Source: MTP4 sp9310u
GTDB lineage: Archaea > Halobacteriota > Methanosarcinia > Methanosarcinales > Methanosarcinaceae
Assembly: GCA_030627005.1 (NCBI GenBank)
Contig: DAOUSW010000004.1
Span: 1 to 64,000, forward strand
Length of the DNA stretch: 64,000 nucleotides
Direction: 5' to 3'
Shown here: positions 17,184 through 25,859 of the stretch, piece after piece
Layout of the letters: each line of letters opens with the position of its first letter
Position numbering within the stretch: the first letter of the stretch is position 1
Position numbers and translations under genes: made by a program
The notes under the pieces: generated by a model
The model's database searches: none
The model's input: the letters and a program-made list of their open reading frames with translations, nothing else
Told to the model about the DNA's origin: nothing

Positions 17184-18887
17184 ATGGACCCAAATATTTT
17201 TTTTAAGAATTTTGAAATGCTGGCAGAGGCGCCGAATGGAGTTCAGAAGTTAAGAGAGCTTATTTTGCAGCTTGCGGTTATGGGAAAACTTGTTCCTCAG
17301 AATCCTGAGGATGAGCCTGCTTCGGCTTTGATCGAAAAAATTGAGGTTGAGAAAAAAAGGCTTGTTAAAGAAGGAATAATTAAGAAATCAAGGTCATTGA
17401 CATCTATTAGCGAAAGTGAGATTCCGTTTAAAACTCACGAATCTTGGACATGGACAAGACTTGGAAATTTAGGTTATACACAAACAGGTACAACACCATC
17501 AAAAAGTAATCCTGATTTTTTTGGAAATTTTATTCCATTTATTAAACCTGCTGATTTAAGCCAATATGGAATAAAGTATGATGGTGAAGAACTCTCAGAG
17601 CTGGGATTAAACTCAGGAAGGTTTATCCCAAAAGGTTCAGTATTGATGGTTTGCATAGGGGGATCCATAGGAAAAACTGGTCATGTTGAGAAAAACGTTT
17701 CTTGCAATCAGCAAATTAATTCAATTTCACCTTATTCATTAATTAATTCTCGATTCATAACTCATGCATTGAAGTCAAAGTATTTCCAAAATCAGGTTAT
17801 ACAGAATGCTTCTGCAGGAACTCTCCCAATAATCAACAAGTCAAAGTGGGAACAGATACCATTTCCTCTCCCACCCCTCACCGAACAAAAACGCATCGTC
17901 TCAAAAGTCGACGAACTGATGGCTCTCTGCGACCAACTTGAAGCCCGCCAGCAAAAGAAGAAGGAACTCCGAAGCAAGCTCAACAGCGCTGCCCTTGATA
18001 AAATGCTCAGCGCCGAAAGTCAGGATGAATTCGAAGAGAACTGGCGGCGCATCTGCGAAAACTTTGATCTTCTCTATGACAACCCTGAGAATGTTGAAAA
18101 ACTTAGGAAGGCGGTTCTTCAGCTTGCGGTTAAGGGGAAGCTTGTGGAGCAGGATGAGGGGGATGAGCCGGCAAGTGTTTTGATTGAGAAAATAACTGCC
18201 AAAAAGGATAGAAAGCAGAATCAACTGAATTCATCCAAAGTTACTGAAATACTTGATTTGAAGTTTAAACTTCCAAAAACTCGGAGATCATCAAGAATTG
18301 GAGAATTCAGTTTACTGGTAACAGATGGAGAACATAAAACGCCCACAAGAATTGATCAAACTGAAGTTCCACTTGCTACAGCGAAGAATGTTAGAGATGG
18401 ATACTTAGACCTCGAAAACACTGATTTTGTTTCCTACGATACCGCAGAGAAATGTTGGAAACGATGCAATCCTTCACACAACGATATACTTATGGTATGT
18501 GTAGGTGCAACAACTGGAAGACTCTGCCTTATTAAGAATCCAATAAACTTTGTACTTGTCCGTAGTGTTTCCTTAATAAGAGTTGATGAAAAATACATTT
18601 ATCCTGAGTACGTTGCCATAGCAATGAAAAGTCCTTTTCTTCAAAGCCAAATATGGAGAAATGTAAAACAATCAGCTCAACCGTGTCTGTATCTTAATAA
18701 AATTCAAAATTTATTTATCCCTCTCCCACCCCTCAATGAACAAAAACGCATCGTTGAAAGAGTTGAGCAGCTCATAGGTTTGTGCGATGAACTTGAAAGA
18801 AAACTTAGAAAGGGGCGGGAAGAGAGCGAGCGGATGATGGAGGCGGTTGTTCGGGGGTTATTAGAAAGTGCCGCCGCCGAAATATAA
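17184..18887 (+). CDS. hsdS: Type I restriction specificity subunit HsdS, 567 aa
   Basis: HsdS provides DNA sequence recognition to type I methylase/restriction complexes. The protein has two halves, each with a variable target-recognition domain (about residues 85-225 and 345-510) followed by the conserved L-P-P-L-x-E-Q-K-R-I-V segment and a long helix. The segment L-Q-L-A-V-x-G-K-L-V occurs at the beginning of each half, the normal internal repeat of this family. Length is full. An intact HsdM or HsdR partner is not present here, so it is either an orphan or works with a methylase elsewhere. Its 3' end is repeated at 21446-21571 and 23349-23440, which would allow exchange of recognition domains. 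Confidence 0.92.
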   Translation: MDPNIFFKNFEMLAEAPNGVQKLRELILQLAVMGKLVPQNPEDEPASALIEKIEVEKKRLVKEGIIKKSRSLTSISESEIPFKTHESWTWTRLGNLGYTQTGTTPSKSNPDFFGNFIPFIKPADLSQYGIKYDGEELSELGLNSGRFIPKGSVLMVCIGGSIGKTGHVEKNVSCNQQINSISPYSLINSRFITHALKSKYFQNQVIQNASAGTLPIINKSKWEQIPFPLPPLTEQKRIVSKVDELMALCDQLEARQQKKKELRSKLNSAALDKMLSAESQDEFEENWRRICENFDLLYDNPENVEKLRKAVLQLAVKGKLVEQDEGDEPASVLIEKITAKKDRKQNQLNSSKVTEILDLKFKLPKTRRSSRIGEFSLLVTDGEHKTPTRIDQTEVPLATAKNVRDGYLDLENTDFVSYDTAEKCWKRCNPSHNDILMVCVGATTGRLCLIKNPINFVLVRSVSLIRVDEKYIYPEYVAIAMKSPFLQSQIWRNVKQSAQPCLYLNKIQNLFIPLPPLNEQKRIVERVEQLIGLCDELERKLRKGREESERMMEAVVRGLLESAAAEI

Positions 18888-18988
18888 AAATAGAGTTGTT
18901 TAATTTATCTTGATCTCGAATCAGCAAATTGAAACGTTATAATTCCTTCACTTGCTGATTCTTCATACTTTTTTTCGGGAAAATTTCC

Positions 18989-19006
18989 CCCGAGCGCCAG
19001 CTCGGG
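18989..19006. repeat. GC-rich hairpin after hsdS
   Basis: A perfect 7-bp stem CCCGAGC/GCTCGGG with a 4-base loop in AT-rich DNA. Related hairpins recur at 21672, 23041, about 23193 and 23548 near the other hsdS tails. It lies between the convergent ends of hsdS and a membrane gene and could end transcription. Confidence 0.5.
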
Positions 19007-19056
19007 ACTTTCCATAAGGGAATTGAGTGAGGTACTGACGGGATAATTTGAATTTA

Positions 19057-19809
19057 TTATTTGTCTTTTACAAATATCGAAATACCAGTTATAAAACTCG
19101 AAAAGATTCCTAAAATAAAGATACCAGAATCTCCTGAAACAACTTTGAAGGCAAATCCTGATATGGCAATAAAAATTGAAACTACAAATAGGGGGATTGA
19201 AAGCCCGTTAGAGGTTACCAATTTGAATTTTGACGTCTTTTTTAAATAATAAAGTAAATCAGGAGTGTAAAAGGCTATAGTTGAAGCAAAATAAATCAGT
19301 AGAAAACTAAGAATATTTTGTAAAAAGTCCTGATTTCCAAAAATACACCGCATCGAAATTGTAAAAAGACTAAAACCCAAACCTTGAATTGTGGTTGCAA
19401 CAATTATTCCCAAGTTATCGATGCGTAAATTATCACTGTTCAATTCCTTCATATTTCTATAATTCAGTGCAGCAAATGCGAAGTAGACCTCAATGAAAAA
19501 AATAATAATAATTATTGGAACTAAAAAAAGAATTCCTTCTGTAAAAGTTTGGATAATCTCCCCATAATTTAGAGATTCCACAGCTCCACTTTTAGTAACG
19601 TTTGCAAAGGCCCATAACATAAGGAAAAATGACAAAAAAACTATGATAAATGTGTTCAGTACGAAAGAAAAATATCCACCTTTCGGCAATCTCGGAGCAT
19701 TAATGCTTACATTAGAATCTGCTTCAGGCCAGAATTTTATGAAATAGGGGAATCTCTTTAAAACAATATACCAAAAATAAAATTGAAAGATTAATGAAAA
19801 TACAAGCAA
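19057..19809 (-). CDS. Hypothetical polytopic membrane protein, downstream part
   Basis: The frame encodes about 250 residues with five to six hydrophobic segments and no motif I recognise. The first codon of the open frame is TTG with no ribosome binding site, and the first residues are already in a membrane segment, which is unusual for a true N-terminus. Adding one T to the TTTT run near 19799-19802 fuses it seamlessly with the preceding frame at 19791-20867. It is probably the second half of one large membrane protein. It sits in the middle of the broken type I locus. Confidence 0.5.
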   Translation of the reverse strand: MLVFSLIFQFYFWYIVLKRFPYFIKFWPEADSNVSINAPRLPKGGYFSFVLNTFIIVFLSFFLMLWAFANVTKSGAVESLNYGEIIQTFTEGILFLVPIIIIIFFIEVYFAFAALNYRNMKELNSDNLRIDNLGIIVATTIQGLGFSLFTISMRCIFGNQDFLQNILSFLLIYFASTIAFYTPDLLYYLKKTSKFKLVTSNGLSIPLFVVSIFIAISGFAFKVVSGDSGIFILGIFSSFITGISIFVKDK

Positions 19810-20867
19810 AATATTGTTAACATCGCTAACAATGAACTCAAACTTTGATATTTAGTGAAGTAAGAAAAAATAACAGAAATACAAGAAATTAAAAATTGAA
19901 TGTGCATAAAAGATACAAAAGCAATTCCTATAATTACAAGGGTCATTATACCTTTTATGAAGTCTAAAGTTCCAACTTCTTTAGGTTTTTTAACCTTGAC
20001 ATCCCGATAAAAAAACAGTAAATTGAGGGCTATATCACCCTCCGTAACAGGATTACTTTTTTTTATGTTTGAATTTTTTTTATTCTTACCCCATATATTG
20101 CTAAAACTAAAATATTCTCTAGTTAACCATACAACCATTAAGAAAATAAATACAAAATCCAACTTTAAAAACAAACACCACAAAGACCCTAACATGAAAG
20201 AAATAAAATTCAAAAGCATACAAGAACATACAAAGGCACAAAGAATGATCTTTGGACTTAATGATTTTTTCATTTCATCGAATTTGAGACCTTTAAGGCT
20301 TCCAACAAACTTTATAAAATTAGGCACAGGACCATAGAAATGAACCATATCAGATTCATTTTTCATTATTTTAATCGTGATAACAAAAGCTACTAAAAGA
20401 AAAATCACATGAAAAATACCAAGAGAAGGGATGTAATACAGAAATAAGAAAAATATAACTGAATTTGAACTGAAAAAAAGTCTCATCCACCACTTTTCAC
20501 TAAAAGAACCATAAAAAATAGAAAGTATATCCGAAGCTATTTCGTAACCAATTATGAAATAAATTAATACTGATGTTGCGGTTGCAATTTCATCAGGGAC
20601 TATGTTAAAGTAATCACCAGAGAAAATCATTATTGGAAATAGTTTCCACTCAACTAATTCTTTTAAAATAAATTCAATTTTGTAGAGATACTTTGCGGCT
20701 ATATAAAATAGCAGTAGTATCGCCGTCATATAGGCTGATACTTTTTTTCTCTCCTTTCCTTTATATTCAGAAGTGTCCTGAATCATTATCTTCAACAATA
20801 AATGGTTTTTACACTTAATAATTAACGAATTTGTTTTATTATAAAATTCATTGGAATTTCTTGGCAC
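19791..20867 (-). CDS. Hypothetical polytopic membrane protein, upstream part
   Basis: The frame encodes 358 residues with about seven hydrophobic segments and short basic loops. The frame ends just as it enters another hydrophobic stretch, overlapping the next frame by 19 bases. I recognise no family. If joined with 19057-19809 the product would be about 600 residues with 12 or so membrane segments. Codon use is very AT-rich, like other island cargo. Placement between hsdS and an hsdM tail suggests insertion into a type I locus, where membrane-bound defence effectors are sometimes found, but no such function is shown. Confidence 0.55.
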   Translation of the reverse strand: MPRNSNEFYNKTNSLIIKCKNHLLLKIMIQDTSEYKGKERKKVSAYMTAILLLFYIAAKYLYKIEFILKELVEWKLFPIMIFSGDYFNIVPDEIATATSVLIYFIIGYEIASDILSIFYGSFSEKWWMRLFFSSNSVIFFLFLYYIPSLGIFHVIFLLVAFVITIKIMKNESDMVHFYGPVPNFIKFVGSLKGLKFDEMKKSLSPKIILCAFVCSCMLLNFISFMLGSLWCLFLKLDFVFIFLMVVWLTREYFSFSNIWGKNKKNSNIKKSNPVTEGDIALNLLFFYRDVKVKKPKEVGTLDFIKGIMTLVIIGIAFVSFMHIQFLISCISVIFSYFTKYQSLSSLLAMLTIFCLYFH

Positions 20868-20881
20868 ATATAACGTCCTAG

Positions 20882-21292
20882 AAAAAGTACCTTGAGAAAA
20901 CTTCCTTTAATATCCTCTTCTTCGACAACAGGCCCGACAGAAGCGAACCCTGGACAGAGAAGCTCTGGATCTACGACCTTCGGACCAACATGCACTTCAC
21001 CCTCAAAACAAACTCCCTGCGCTTCGAAGACCTTGAGGACTTCATTAAATACTACAATGCCGACGACATCAACGCCAGGACCGAAACGGAGCGCTTCCGC
21101 TCCTTCAGCTATGATGAACTGATCCAGAGGGACAAGGTCAACCTGGACATCTTCTGGCTCAAGGACGAAAGCCTTGAGGACTCGGAGAACCTGCCTGAAC
21201 CGGATGTGATTGCGGCAGAGATCGTGGAGAACCTTGAGGTTGCTCTGGAGCAGTTCGGCAGTATTTATCAGGAGCTGGGGAGAGAGGAGTGA
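20882..21292 (+). pseudogene. 3' fragment of a type I methyltransferase gene (hsdM), second type
   Basis: Open from just after a stop at 20879-20881, it encodes the C-terminal 136 residues of HsdM: N-I-L-F-F-D, then K-L-W-I-Y-D-L-R-T-N-M, then the K-V-N-L-D-I-F-W-L-K-D-E-S-L region. This tail is not homologous in detail to the one at 16138-16470, so two different type I methylases once existed here. The catalytic domain is absent. It is followed by an hsdS tail, keeping the hsdM-hsdS order. Confidence 0.88.
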
Positions 21293-21445
21293 GGGCTCCC
21301 CTCCGGATTTTACGAAAAAGGTTGATAGGGGAAAGATGATTGGAGCGGGAGGTCAAAGGTTGCCTGGGGAAGTGCCGGACGAAAAATAAAAAAGAAGTTA
21401 TTAAAACCCCTGGATTGTCTTTTTGAGCGCAGTGGAACTCGGGAA

Positions 21446-21571
21446 GTCGAGCAGCTCATGGGTTTGTGCGATGAACTTGAAGGGAAACTTAGAAAGGCAC
21501 GGGGAGATAACGAGAAACTTATGGAAACGGTTGTTCGGGGTTTGTTAGAAGGTGCCGCCTCCAAAATATAA
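21446..21571 (+). pseudogene. hsdS 3' remnant 1
   Basis: Forty-one codons match the extreme C-terminus of the intact HsdS (V-E-Q-L-M-G-L-C-D-E-L-E, then V-V-R-G-L-L-E and the terminal A-A-S-K-I). No recognition domain remains. Upstream of it is the motif TTGAGCGCAG, also found upstream of the second remnant. Confidence 0.88.
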
Positions 21572-21594
21572 AAAATAAGTTATGAGAATCGGCT

Positions 21595-21842
21595 ACTTTA
21601 GCGAAAAGTGCTTGGAAAAAAGGGTTTGGTCGTGCAAGTTCTTATTCTTCATCTTCAATTTTTGGAAAAGGCCGTTCACTTCGTGAACGGGGCTGCTGAC
21701 GGGTGCTGGGAAATAGTGAGGGCCGCCGATTCCGAACTGCTGAAAAAAAAACGTAACTGGGGATTTTAAGCGGATTTTATGAGAAAACGGGGCGGCCGGA
21801 ATGCCGTATCAAACCTTTCTTTCCACCGAGTGTAAGCCTATG
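21595..21842. repeat. Long direct repeat, copy 1, with hairpin
   Basis: This segment is similar over its whole length to 22955-23222. It includes a perfect hairpin CCGTTCAC-TTC-GTGAACGG (21672-21690) and ends with a motif CCGGAATGCCGTATCAAACC that recurs at about 23167, 23522 and 25000. The two copies bracket the gene at 21899-22816. Confidence 0.75.
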
Positions 21843-21898
21843 CCTTTTTTAAAAAATTTGGTAAAAGGATGAACTCATGAATAACAGATCTTTAACCG

Positions 21899-22816
21899 CT
21901 ATTGATTTTCATCGTTTACTTCAAATATTCCATATTCAAGTTTTCTTATATATTCGTGACTGCAGTATTTACATCTGTAGTAAACGGTCGTTATTCTTTT
22001 GCCGATACTAAAATTTTCTTTTATATCTGATCTTCGAAATTCTTTATATGCAAAGCTTTTCCCACAATTTCTGCACCTAAAAGTTCTGGAACTATAGGCT
22101 GCTAAATGGAATAGTACAGCTAGAAAAAGAAGAATTATATTTATAACGATTATCCATGAAAAACATTCTGTGCTGGAAAAAAGAAGTGAGACAACAAACA
22201 AAATAGAGAACCGGAAGCTCAGACTGCGGAGGAGAGGTTCTCCGAAAACGTGAGTTAAATAGGGATCTAATTTATTCGCAGCAGAAATATCCATCATCTC
22301 CCCTTTTTTAGTCCAGTATTCATGAGGACTTTCCACAACATCATCATAGCCACAATACCTACACTTATAACATCTGTAAACTTTCACACTGTAATCTTCT
22401 AAGGTGCTTATTTCTGTTATTTCAGGCTCCCCGATCTCATCATAAGCAAACTCTCTCCCACAGTTCTTACACTTGCGAGACTTGAAATAAGAAACAGAAT
22501 TGGACACCTCCAGAGCCAGTATAAAAAAGAACATACCTAATAAAGAAAGACATTGCAAAAAATTAGATTTAGAATGATATCCTATGATGAAAAAGATTAA
22601 TCCAAGAAACAAGTAGAGAAGACCAGAAATCCAGCACCCTAAATACTTTATTGATTCAATAGCTACAGTCTCAAGCCTGCCAAGTTTCTTTGGCTCTCCT
22701 TTGTAAGTAACGATGATTGTGTCCTTGCTGCCAAGTTTCTTTGGCTCTCCTTTGTAAGTAACGATGATTGTGTCCTTGTTTTTTTCATCAAACGTATATT
22801 GTTCATCCTGCTCCAT
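21899..22816 (-). CDS. Membrane protein with two zinc ribbons, 305 aa
   Basis: Near the N-terminus a 16-residue unit containing T-I-I-V-T-Y-K-G-E-P-K-K-L-G is repeated exactly in tandem, encoded by a 48-bp DNA duplication. Two hydrophobic hairpins follow (about residues 55-105 and 200-240). Each is followed by a soluble zinc-ribbon-like module with paired C-x2-C knuckles (C-K-N-C-G and C-R-Y-C-G; C-R-N-C-G and C-K-Y-C-S). The same single module occurs in the proteins at 28352 and 29141, so this is a family of small membrane zinc ribbons, here doubled. Function unknown. It lies between two long direct repeats and may have moved with them. Confidence 0.7.
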   Translation of the reverse strand: MEQDEQYTFDEKNKDTIIVTYKGEPKKLGSKDTIIVTYKGEPKKLGRLETVAIESIKYLGCWISGLLYLFLGLIFFIIGYHSKSNFLQCLSLLGMFFFILALEVSNSVSYFKSRKCKNCGREFAYDEIGEPEITEISTLEDYSVKVYRCYKCRYCGYDDVVESPHEYWTKKGEMMDISAANKLDPYLTHVFGEPLLRSLSFRFSILFVVSLLFSSTECFSWIIVINIILLFLAVLFHLAAYSSRTFRCRNCGKSFAYKEFRRSDIKENFSIGKRITTVYYRCKYCSHEYIRKLEYGIFEVNDENQ

Positions 22817-22954
22817 ACTTATCCCGGCTCAAAATACAGGAATAGAATAAAACTAAGCACCAAGTGTATCAATTATTAAATATAGTTAGGAAAAACAGTT
22901 TAAGGTATAAAATTTTTGTTGCAACAACTTCAAACAAACAGCTAAATTTCCGAA

Positions 22955-23222
22955 AAAACGGCTGTTTGAGTGAAAAGCGCTTGAAAAAAAGGGGTTGGGA
23001 GTACACTTTCTTATTTATAATCTTCAATTTTAAGGAAAGGCCGTTCACTTCGTGAACGGGACTGCTGATGGGGCTGGAAAATAGTGAGAGCCGCCAACTC
23101 TGAACTTATGTCTCAAAAAACGCAACTGAGATGTCTATAACTGATTTTATCAGAAAACAGGGCGGCTGGAATACCCTCTCAAACCGTTTTTGTCCCGCAC
23201 GAAGTGCGGCTATAGCAGGAAA
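22955..23222. repeat. Long direct repeat, copy 2, with hairpins
   Basis: Similar to 21595-21842, with the same hairpin at 23041-23059 and an added hairpin CCGCAC-GAA-GTGCGG near 23193. A shorter third copy of its right part is at about 23518-23575. Confidence 0.75.
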
Positions 23223-23269
23223 TTAACAAAAAAGAAGCGGAAGTTATGAAACCTGCCCAAATCCGTCCT

Positions 23270-23348
23270 CTTGAGCGCAGCGAAAAGGACAGCGTACTCC
23301 CGAGGCGCAATTCGGGAAGGACACCGTGCTCCCGAAGCGGAACTCGGG
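23270..23348. repeat. Short repeats of CTCCCGA/TCGGGA hairpin units
   Basis: CTCCCGAGGCGCAATTCGGG and a variant CTCCCGAAGCGGAACTCGGG follow one another, each able to form a small hairpin. The unit recurs after the second hsdS remnant (about 23498). Confidence 0.6.
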
Positions 23349-23440
23349 AAGGGAAACTTAGAAAGGGGCGGGAAGAGAGCGAGTGGCTGATGGAGGCGGT
23401 TGTTCGGGGGTTATTAGAAAGTGCCGCCGCAGAAATATAA
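23349..23440 (+). pseudogene. hsdS 3' remnant 2
   Basis: Thirty codons almost identical to the end of the intact HsdS (R-K-G-R-E-E-S-E, then M-E-A-V-V-R-G-L-L-E-S-A-A-A-E-I). Upstream DNA is repeat sequence rather than specificity-domain code. Confidence 0.88.
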
Positions 23441-24062
23441 TAAAAAAGTTATGAAACCACCGGATAGTCCTCTTGAGCGCAGCGAAAAGGACGGCGTACT
23501 CCCGAGGCGCAATTCGGGCTAGAATGCTGTATCAAACCGTTTTTGTCCCGCACAAAGTGCGGCTGTAGCAGGAAATTGATGAAAATGAGGAAAATGAAGC
23601 AAAAACCAAACATCCGCAAGTTCTAACGGCTAACACACAAAAAAACGAGGAGCCAAAAATAATGGTGATATTGGGGGGATGGGTACCCGGATATTGGGGA
23701 GTGGGGGTATTGGGGGGTGGTTGAAAAGAGAATGAAAAGAGGGGTCATGAAATGACCTTCCCGGATGCCCGGATTATAAATATTCGTCATTGTATATAAA
23801 ATTAGATGAGTACTGAAATTATCTGGATATTCTGGAAGTACTGTAAAAAGTATTACAGTAAATCGTAAAAGTTATTTTTTATGTAGGTGGAGGAACGGTT
23901 ATGCAGCATTTGCCAGTTAAGCGACACCGGGCAAAAATAGCTACGAACTGAAGGGAAGGGCATTCCTGACCCTCTGCACCCCTATAGTAAGAAAAATTGG
24001 TTCCTAATCTATTATATAAAAGTTTTTCATTTGTTTATTTAGGGATGTAGGGGTGTTTCAAG
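23441..24062. other. Repeat-rich intergenic DNA with a G-tract cluster
   Basis: Contains a partial third repeat copy (23441-23590), a cluster of G-runs at 23673-23720, and near 24013 a TATA-like TTATATAAAAG that could serve the lipoprotein gene at 24063. Confidence 0.5.
23673..23720 (+). other. Potential G-quadruplex sequence
   Basis: Five G-runs of length 6, 3, 4, 5 and 6 occur within 45 bases with short spacers. This satisfies the usual four-run quadruplex pattern and is unique in the window. Confidence 0.5.
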
Positions 24063-24836
24063 ATGAAAAGGTTAATAGCTGCTATTTTTGTTATAGCCGT
24101 TTCGATAGCGGGTTGTATTGGCCAGGATGATTCCGGCGACGTCCGGGAAAATCCTGAAACAAACATATTAGATAACGGATCATTGGCTAAAGCTTCTCCA
24201 GAAACCGAAGTTCAAGAACCGGTAGAAGAGAGTTCAGATGATGGATTCCTTAAAGTCTTCTCAACAAAGACAACTGTAAAATTAAATGGTGAAATCGGAC
24301 AAAAAATCGGGGATTCGTACCTGGGCATTAATGAGGGAAAAGTCTACCACTTTTACCCGGAAACACTATATGACTACACAAAATACACAACAATTACACT
24401 AAATGACGGACTCCATGTACTCCACCCTGAAGGGCTATTTTTCCTGGAGAACGACACAGCCACCATATATTCAAATAACGCTGTTGAAGAGGCTGAGTTT
24501 CCATGCAGGTGGAATCCGGTACTCCGTGATGCAAATGGGGATTTGTTCAAGTTATATTTGCTGTATATGACGGCAAATTTCACCGAATCCGGATACCGGA
24601 TCGATGAGGACAGGATCTATACATCCGAAGGCACTCACATCTTCCTGTGCAGTAACGGAAACACAACATATGTCAAGAACGGGACCGAGCTGGTGGACAA
24701 CGGATGCTATTTTACATTAGAAACGGAAAACGTTATTCCGGACAGGGTAATCTTCGACCGCTTTGTCATCGGGGAAAATGTTAGCTTCATAAGGTATGAA
24801 GGTGAAACATACCAGCCTGAACTGTTTTGTAACTGA
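24063..24836 (+). CDS. Putative lipoprotein, 257 aa
   Basis: The N-terminus is a short lysine-arginine start, a hydrophobic stretch and the lipobox S-I-A-G-C at residues 14-18, so the mature protein should be anchored by a lipid on cysteine 18 outside the cell. An acidic, low-complexity linker (about 20-60) leads to a beta-rich domain with several cysteines. A GGGGTG ribosome binding site precedes the ATG. I do not recognise the domain. The gene stands alone and points toward the convergent broken fic gene. Confidence 0.7.
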   Translation: MKRLIAAIFVIAVSIAGCIGQDDSGDVRENPETNILDNGSLAKASPETEVQEPVEESSDDGFLKVFSTKTTVKLNGEIGQKIGDSYLGINEGKVYHFYPETLYDYTKYTTITLNDGLHVLHPEGLFFLENDTATIYSNNAVEEAEFPCRWNPVLRDANGDLFKLYLLYMTANFTESGYRIDEDRIYTSEGTHIFLCSNGNTTYVKNGTELVDNGCYFTLETENVIPDRVIFDRFVIGENVSFIRYEGETYQPELFCN

Positions 24837-24982
24837 GTTATTTTGAAAAACGGCATTCTTACTTTTTTGATATTTCCTTTCTCGTCCCATCAGGGTGCGC
24901 ATTCTCCTGCAATGTACTGACTTAGCCGCCAGTTATGAATTGCTAAAATAAAATACGCAGCAGGAATGACACAGGCTAATCT

Positions 24983-25805
24983 TCAGAAAAATAGTAGCCG
25001 GAATGCCGTATCAAACCGCGAACTGTCGCTGCTCAGTTTCAGGACTGTTTTTTCGACCCTTGAGATTTCCACGGCAATGCCGAACAGGAAATATTCGAAC
25101 CATTCGGCCAAATCCCTGTCCCCCGCATCAGCACTCGAAAGGGCGGAATAATAGGAGGAACGATCTTTATTGTAGTACTCTTCAAGGGCAAAGAACCGCT
25201 TGGTATCAAAGCCCCTCTTTGTCAGGATCAGGGTGGCAAGGGCTCTCGCAGTTCTTCCGTTTCCGTCAACAAAGGGGTGGATCCTGGCAAGTTCATGATG
25301 GGCAATTCCTGCCTGCATGGCGGGTATGAGGTCAAGGGCATCTTCACTGTTCAGCCACTCGACAAAGGTTTTTGTAAGCGCAGGGACTTCCCCAGGGCCT
25401 GGAGGGGTATAGGTGACCTTTCCTGTTTTCGGGTTCCCTACTATAACCCGCACTTTCCGGTAGTGTCCGGCGGAATCATCCGGCAGGATATTTTTTGCAG
25501 TGAGCCTGTGGATTTCCAGGAGCGACTCTTCGCTTATGGTTTCGTATTCAGGAAGAGAGTCTATCTACTTCAGTACATCCACATAATTTTGAATTTCCTT
25601 TTTGCTCTTCTCATGGGCAAGGACATCCTTTCCATCAATGACCGGTCCCACTTCCTCAAGCGTAAGAGGGTTCCTCTCAATGCTTGTCGTGTGATGGGCC
25701 TGCTTGATCAGGACTTCTCGCTGGAGCGCTTTTCCTAGGCAGGAATGAGGGGACTGTTTACGATCACTTCCCTGGCAGCCTGGATCCTTGCAAGCTGAGG
25801 GTATA
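24983..25805 (-). pseudogene. Broken fic (AMP transferase) gene
   Basis: The Fic catalytic motif H-P-F-V-D-G-N-G-R-T-A-R is intact (around 25240-25275 on the minus strand), and upstream is the T-S-I-E-R-N-P-L-T-L-E-E-V helix typical of Fic. The reading frame is interrupted by TAG at 25565-25567 where a tryptophan codon is expected. Further upstream, near 25730-25738, there is another TAG at a likely tryptophan plus a one-base deletion. The N-terminus lacks a start, and the C-terminus runs into the repeat motif near 25000, so the usual winged-helix tail is gone. Fic enzymes transfer AMP to proteins. A C-terminal part from 25453 could still be translated, but I judge the gene dead. Confidence 0.85.
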
Positions 25806-25859
25806 AAAAGTAAATATATATTCCTACACATAATATCTACAAAATAAAGGGGTGACAAA

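Noticed and set aside
23246..23440. 64-codon open frame as an independent small gene
   Set aside because: Its first half is hairpin repeat DNA and its second half is an hsdS tail; it has no ribosome binding site.
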